From Rhyzopertha dominica (Eukaryota > Arthropoda > Insecta > Coleoptera > Bostrichidae), in assembly GCA_025024175.1 (NCBI GenBank), contig QCXZ01000003.1, positions 33,876,257 to 33,940,256 on the forward strand: 64,000 nt of DNA, given 5' to 3'. Positions 59,972 through 64,000 of the stretch are shown piece after piece; the stretch's first letter is position 1, and each line of letters opens with the position of its first letter. A model generated the notes under the pieces. It was given only the letters and a program-made list of their open reading frames with translations, made no database searches and was not told the DNA's origin. The position numbers were made by a program, and so were the translations under genes.

Positions 59972-60030
59972 CCACTCTCGTCCTGTGACTAGTTTCGCCC
60001 TGTTGGGGCTCATCAGGTAAGGGTAGAGAG
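59972..60030 (-). ncRNA. hammerhead-ribozyme-like motif, minus-strand arm
   Basis: On the minus strand: CTGATGA (complement of 60010-60016), stem II GCCC-CAACA-GGGC (perfect 4 bp), GAAA (complement of 59993-59996), then C-UA-G and the cleavage triplet GUC (complement of 59987-59989). Every invariant core base of a type I hammerhead is present, and stem III is minimal. The outer helix I (CUCUC with GAGAG) can form, but pairing next to the cleavage site is poor, so activity is doubtful. Confidence 0.5.
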
Positions 60031-60044
60031 AAAATTCACCACGA

Positions 60045-60106
60045 CCACTCTCTACCCCTACCTGATGAGCATCAACATGGCGAAACTAGTCGTATGGTGA
60101 GAGTGG
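60045..60106 (+). ncRNA. hammerhead-ribozyme-like motif, plus-strand arm
   Basis: CUGAUGA (60062-60068), stem II GCAU-CAAC-AUG with a bulged G before C, GAAA (60082-60085), minimal stem III C-UA-G, and GUC with predicted cleavage after 60091. Helix I is well supported: CCUAC on the 5' side pairs with GUAUGG, and the outer eight bases CCACUCUC (60045-60052) pair perfectly with GAGAGUGG (60099-60106), leaving an internal loop of the kind used for tertiary contacts. Minimal type I hammerheads of this format are known from Penelope-like retroelements. Activity is untested. Confidence 0.55.
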
Positions 60107-60136
60107 ATTGACAACGGCAGATGATTTATGTCATCC

Positions 60137-61189
60137 TATTCGCTGAGTAGCTTCTCCAATGTCATCGATAGGAACTTGCACTAGGCCGGTGTCTATCACA
60201 GTTATAGACCACCTAGATCGTACAGTTCCGCTTTGATGGCACTAAGGGCATTAGCTCGTTTATAAACCTGTAAATCGTGTTCTGAAACGAATTTTTCGAG
60301 ATATCTAGGTTTTTATTGACCCTACGACAAAAATACACCAGTCTAAAAACAACGCTAATTTCTCCACAAAAATACGCTCTCGTTTTTTTTTCAAAATCTA
60401 GCNTTGAATTTAAACTTGAATAATATTATTGGATAATTTACGTACTCTATATTCCACATAACCCTTTAGGTTGAATGTTAGGCGNGTTTTGTTATGTAAT
60501 TTCTCTTGCAGGCCTAATCCATAAATTATATTTTTTTGTCATTTTCTTCTTCTATAATTATTGATCAATCCATTGTGCGAAGAAATCCGAGACAGTCTTA
60601 GAACTTTTAAGTTTTTGCTTCAGTGACGGCTTTTTTTCTGCGGAGTCTTTAATCGGATTAGCATTCAAGCAAGATTGTCCATGACACAACAGCCGCAAAC
60701 TGGGCAGCAAATATCAATTCGTACATTTGCAGAAAATTGTCTTCAAAAGGCAATGTTGTTTTGTGTCACAATATGATATTCTTTAACATCCATTCCCGCT
60801 ATTTATGATTCAAGTCATTATTCAAATGTTTCTGTATTTGAAAATAACCACGAAATAGATGCTGTTCAGCTATGCCATGAGGGGGTGATAAAGGCATAAA
60901 ATTGTCAACTTCTAATTTTTTGGCAGTAAACAGTTGAAAAGTGTTAATGTCATTATTAATAGCTTTTTCACGTTTGTGTTATTAATTTAACTCTACTTAC
61001 AATACAAACCAAAATACTACTGTTACGTGTATGAGTTCGAAAATGCTTTCTTTAGATTATTATGTTTTCGGAAAGAAGTATAATTAATCACTAAAAAATT
61101 CGATTTGGCATTTTTTGGATGTACTGTTCTTTAAAAAATTTACAGATGTAATCTAAACGCTAAAACGATATTTTATCACCGTTTAACTA
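60137..61189. other. stretch without recognised features
   Basis: AT-rich; single N bases at about 60403 and 60485. Confidence 0.4.
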
Positions 61190-61410
61190 GCGACACAATG
61201 GACCCTGAAAGCAACCCTCGTTAACTTCATTTATACACAAGTACCGAAGACTAGATTCAACACTGCTAATTCAATTCACGACCAATCTTACATCACTAAT
61301 TCGGTTAATCACTATTCGAAACACTCACAAACACATAAAACACTTTGTTCGCCTTGTTCGCTTGTTTTTTTTGCCGCTTCTCAAATCATACTTAACGCCC
61401 GGGGGTTTAC
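61190..61410 (-). repeat. diverged LTR-like segment, third relative
   Basis: On the minus strand GTGTTTTATGTGTTTGTG, CGAATAGTGATTA and GAATTAGTGATG occur in the same order as in the LTR-like segments at 42.0 and 47.8 kb. Ends are not defined. Confidence 0.4.
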
Positions 61411-63439
61411 GGTGGCTTTTATTTTGGCCGATGAAATTTACAGAATAGCTTAGACGCCTGGAGCTATTTCCCTGTCTATCACGGAACTTTCAAGCACAAC
61501 AAATTTAATATCTAAAATAAATCTTGTGGTAAAGCAAGAAAATAACATTCGATAGTGTTCTCTGTCTTTATTTTGCAGGTTCGTTTTGCTTTTACCTACT
61601 GTTCAAGATCTGTTTATACTTATCTTTATACTTTACAGGTGACGTCAGGAATATGAGCGTATTTGAAGACAGCAACATGGGACAGGTTATATAAATGTGA
61701 GTGGAAAATATATATCTTTCCCATGGGTAATTTTTCTGAATGGGTTTAACCACATCTGAATACTTGATTTTGTCTTCCAAAACGCTTTGTGCATTTCCAC
61801 TAGATGTAAGTGATCCTATGGCGCAACTACTATCTACCTATTAGAAGAAGTTTTTGCTACATATGAAATATCTGTTATCATTTATGAAAACTATTGCTTC
61901 TACAAAACGAAGTTTAGTTTGTATTCTTCTATATTTCCATTAAATTAAATTACTTACAGTTGTACCCAGTGCATTTACACAAATCGTCATGGGAGACTTT
62001 GAAGAAAACACGCATAAATCAAAACAATTTCACATTATATGTAGACTGACTGCAAATACCAAAAACGAACATAATTAAATCCTCACAATGTTCAATAGCT
62101 ACTACTCAAAACTTAAGATTTACTATAGGAACAAAATTAAAAATCATATAAAAAACAAAAGTATATCAAACCGACATAAAGTGTCGCTATTTAAATTTTA
62201 AATCTAGCCAGCCTTTCACATACAAAAAACATGTGTAACAAGTAGAGTAAAACTAATGATTCCACAAATTTGAAAAGACAATAAAAAATGGCAAAAAGTA
62301 CCTTCAAAATAATATCCTACCCAACCAATAAAATCAATCATAACAGACAAACACGTAAATTGTGTAAAAAAACTCCGACAAAGAAAAAAATTTCTGTCGC
62401 ACATCAGGAAACCTTTTGAAACAATACAATCAGGCATTAAAAACTTAAAAATCACCACTTGATAAATTACAAACAAGACATATATAAAATACAAACACAA
62501 AATTAACTGTGAAAATGCAAAAATAAGACTTGAACAACATAGACTAAGTACATCTAAAAACAATGTTGTTAACTACTTCTAAGTGGGATTTTTGATGTAC
62601 TCCCACTGGACACATTTATTATCACATGTAATCTACTTTTTTAAAGAAACAATAATGTCTGAACAAGGCTTCAATTTTGGCTGCTAAATACTGGCAAAAT
62701 AAAGATTATTATACTAAAACACCAAGTACAAGAAATAAAAACATACAGCTTATTAATAATGTGAATGTGTTATCTATATAAGGTTTGACTGTTGAAATAT
62801 GCATACTGCATAAATTGGTGCTAAAAAAACGCGACCTGAAATTGTTGAGAAAATACTTTTGGTTAACAATATTTGAGTGAAATTCAAAGCTTTTTAATTT
62901 AATAACACACTATTGAGCTTAATAATGGCATTCCAAGCTAACGCTCTCGATAATATTGCTGAGTTTGTGCAAATAACAGACTAATAATAAAGCTATTGCC
63001 CGTCTGAGAGGTTTACGATTTGCAAAATTTATTAATCAGTCTGAAAGACTCCAACGTCCAATCTGTTACGTCTGTATAAGCATCTCTTTCTTACACGCAG
63101 TTTTCAGCAAGCAGACCATTATTCTTAGCTGTACTGCGTGGAATGCACCGAGATGCGGGCGTAGCGCTTTCAAATTTCATAGCTTATGGACACTTGAAGA
63201 AGTTGTATAGTAACTGAGACTCGCAACAGGTGGTAGTACTCGTTCCGTTTCAGAAAGTGGGCGAATTTTCAGTATAGATGGAAGAAAATGCAACGTCGTT
63301 TTCTGATTGATAACAATCTGATAAGGTGTGATAGTAGTAAGGTAGAATGCAATGGTAATTATGCTGGTTGCAATAATTATGAGCAGTACATGATAAAGTG
63401 GAGAAGATTGGACCAATATAGCCAAACAATAAAGTCAAA
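61411..63439. other. AT-rich stretch without recognised features
   Basis: The longest frame is 62216-62563 (minus), a hydrophobic 115-codon stretch explained by AT-rich composition. No feature was identified. Confidence 0.4.
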
Positions 63440-63673
63440 TTCAGTTCATCTATCCTCCATATGCTAATAGAACAGTTCCATTAAATCAGGCAGTAGTGAT
63501 GGAAAACGGAACTTCTTATGTCTACTTTTATGTTTTGATCCTTCAGCTTTGGCACTTATTAATGTAAGCAGTGTCCAACACAAGGGTCTTCTAAATCATC
63601 AGGATTTATATTTCTACTTGAAGACTACTTCAAAACTAGATCCCCATAGTTTGACGATTACGAGGAATATTTA
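63440..63673 (+). pseudogene. coding-like stretch of unknown family
   Basis: After a TTCAG acceptor-like site at about 63443, one frame reads FIYPPYANRTVPLNQAVVME then NGTSYV; a second frame, overlapping it, continues FDPSALALINVSSVQHKGLL then NHQDLYFYLKTTSKLDPHSL to a TAG near 63671. Both are protein-like, and the change of frame between them suggests a frameshifted or misassembled exon. I recognise no family. Confidence 0.3.
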
Positions 63674-63758
63674 GTTTTGTATTTTTATAGATTGGTCGTT
63701 AGGTTTCTTAATAGTATCTTTTGAGAAATAAGTACAATGGGGAGGTACATACCTAACA

Positions 63759-63959
63759 ATGCTATTGGAGAACACTACGTATTGCAAAGCTCCAACATTG
63801 TTGTGTGCTGCGCTGCGATGCGGTGTGAATGTAACTAGCACTAAAACCTTTCCAGTAGATTATGTGGCTCAAACTGCGTTTTTAAATTTGCTGAGTGACA
63901 TAGAAAGACACCCAGAAATAATGGTTCTATTTGAATATTTGTTTGTTTATTTANGTAAA
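63759..63959 (+). CDS. candidate exon running into the right edge
   Basis: From ATG at 63759 the plus strand reads MLLENTTYCKAPTLLCAALR, CGVNVTSTKTFPVDYVAQTA, FLNLLSDIERHPEIMVLFEY and LFVYL, open to the window end, with a canonical donor GTAAGT at 63960-63965 just after AAA. Composition and low-complexity-free text look like real protein, and part (APTLLCAALRCGVNV) faintly recalls an ankyrin-type helix pair, but no family can be named. An N at 63954 clouds the last codons. It may be the first or an internal exon of a gene to the right. Confidence 0.4.
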
Positions 63960-64000
63960 GTAAGTAATGCCCTAGACCATTACTTTCCAGTACTTATCTC

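Larger units (their letters stand above)
59942..60136. repeat. 195-bp palindrome with two 89-nt arms
   Basis: Arms 59942-60030 and 60048-60136 are reverse complements over their full 89 nt with roughly a dozen mismatches and no gap, around a 17-nt loop. Mismatches concentrate in the loop-proximal stem II and around the predicted cleavage sites of the two hammerhead-like cores. The outer part (GGATGACATAAATCATCTG) is identical in both arms. Confidence 0.95.

Noticed and set aside
62216..62563. 115-codon hydrophobic minus frame, receptor-like at first sight
   Set aside because: AT-rich antisense sequence generates Phe/Leu/Ile-rich frames by composition; no family motif, no splice context.
1..64000. 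CRISPR array
   Set aside because: No regular direct repeats with unique spacers; the tandem array at 30.2 kb has diverged units without spacers, and the genome is eukaryotic.

Overview
This window looks like AT-rich nuclear DNA from an insect; the order cannot be fixed from the sequence. The support is a spliced solute-carrier gene pair with introns of about 50 bp next to a mixture of transposon remnants typical of arthropods: mariner and other DDE elements, THAP-carrying DNA transposons, CR1/L2-like and R1-like LINEs, a Penelope-like element and Ty3/gypsy-like solo LTRs. All gene models come from reading splice sites and frames by eye. No search was run.

The left end holds the only genes I can reconstruct with confidence: two tandem plus-strand SLC5 (sodium:solute symporter) genes of the SMCT type (SLC5A8/SLC5A12-like). 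Copy 1 (4397-5489) shows only its last three coding exons; none of its upstream exons lies in the 4.4 kb to its left. Copy 2 (5913-9731) is complete: eight exons joining in frame into about 612 codons, the usual family length. Its third intron has been enlarged by a decayed mariner element that starts seven bases after the splice donor. About 420 bp separate the two genes and hold a TATA-like promoter and a CArG-type palindrome.

From 9.8 to 63.7 kb no intact protein-coding gene was recognised. This stretch is a graveyard of mobile elements: an R1-like tail (10.8 kb), DDE fragments (14.6, 21.6, 26.2 and 33.3 kb), a short mariner-type MITE (16.4-17.15 kb), a Penelope-like GIY-YIG tail between inverted arms (17.2-17.7 kb), a large foldback element (19.5-20.7 kb), two GTATCGATAC-rich elements (26.4 and 43.9 kb), a THAP transposon (34.5-35.5 kb), a CR1/L2-like LINE with an ATT tail (36.7-38.2 kb), two further mariners (40.7 and 46.7 kb) and three LTR-like segments (42.0, 47.8 and 61.2 kb). 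Islands of more balanced, unrepetitive sequence with TATA, CRE, GAGA or homeodomain-type sites stand among them (about 12.4, 15.7, 18.3, 22.3, 24.3, 31.4, 44.8, 55.5 and 58.6 kb). They could be enhancers, promoters or non-coding first exons of a regulatory locus, which is inference only.

The most unusual structure is a 195-bp palindrome at 59942-60136 whose two 89-nt arms each carry a hammerhead-ribozyme-like core on opposite strands. At the right edge (63440-63959) there are coding-like stretches, one ending in a canonical splice donor, that may be exons of a gene continuing beyond the window.
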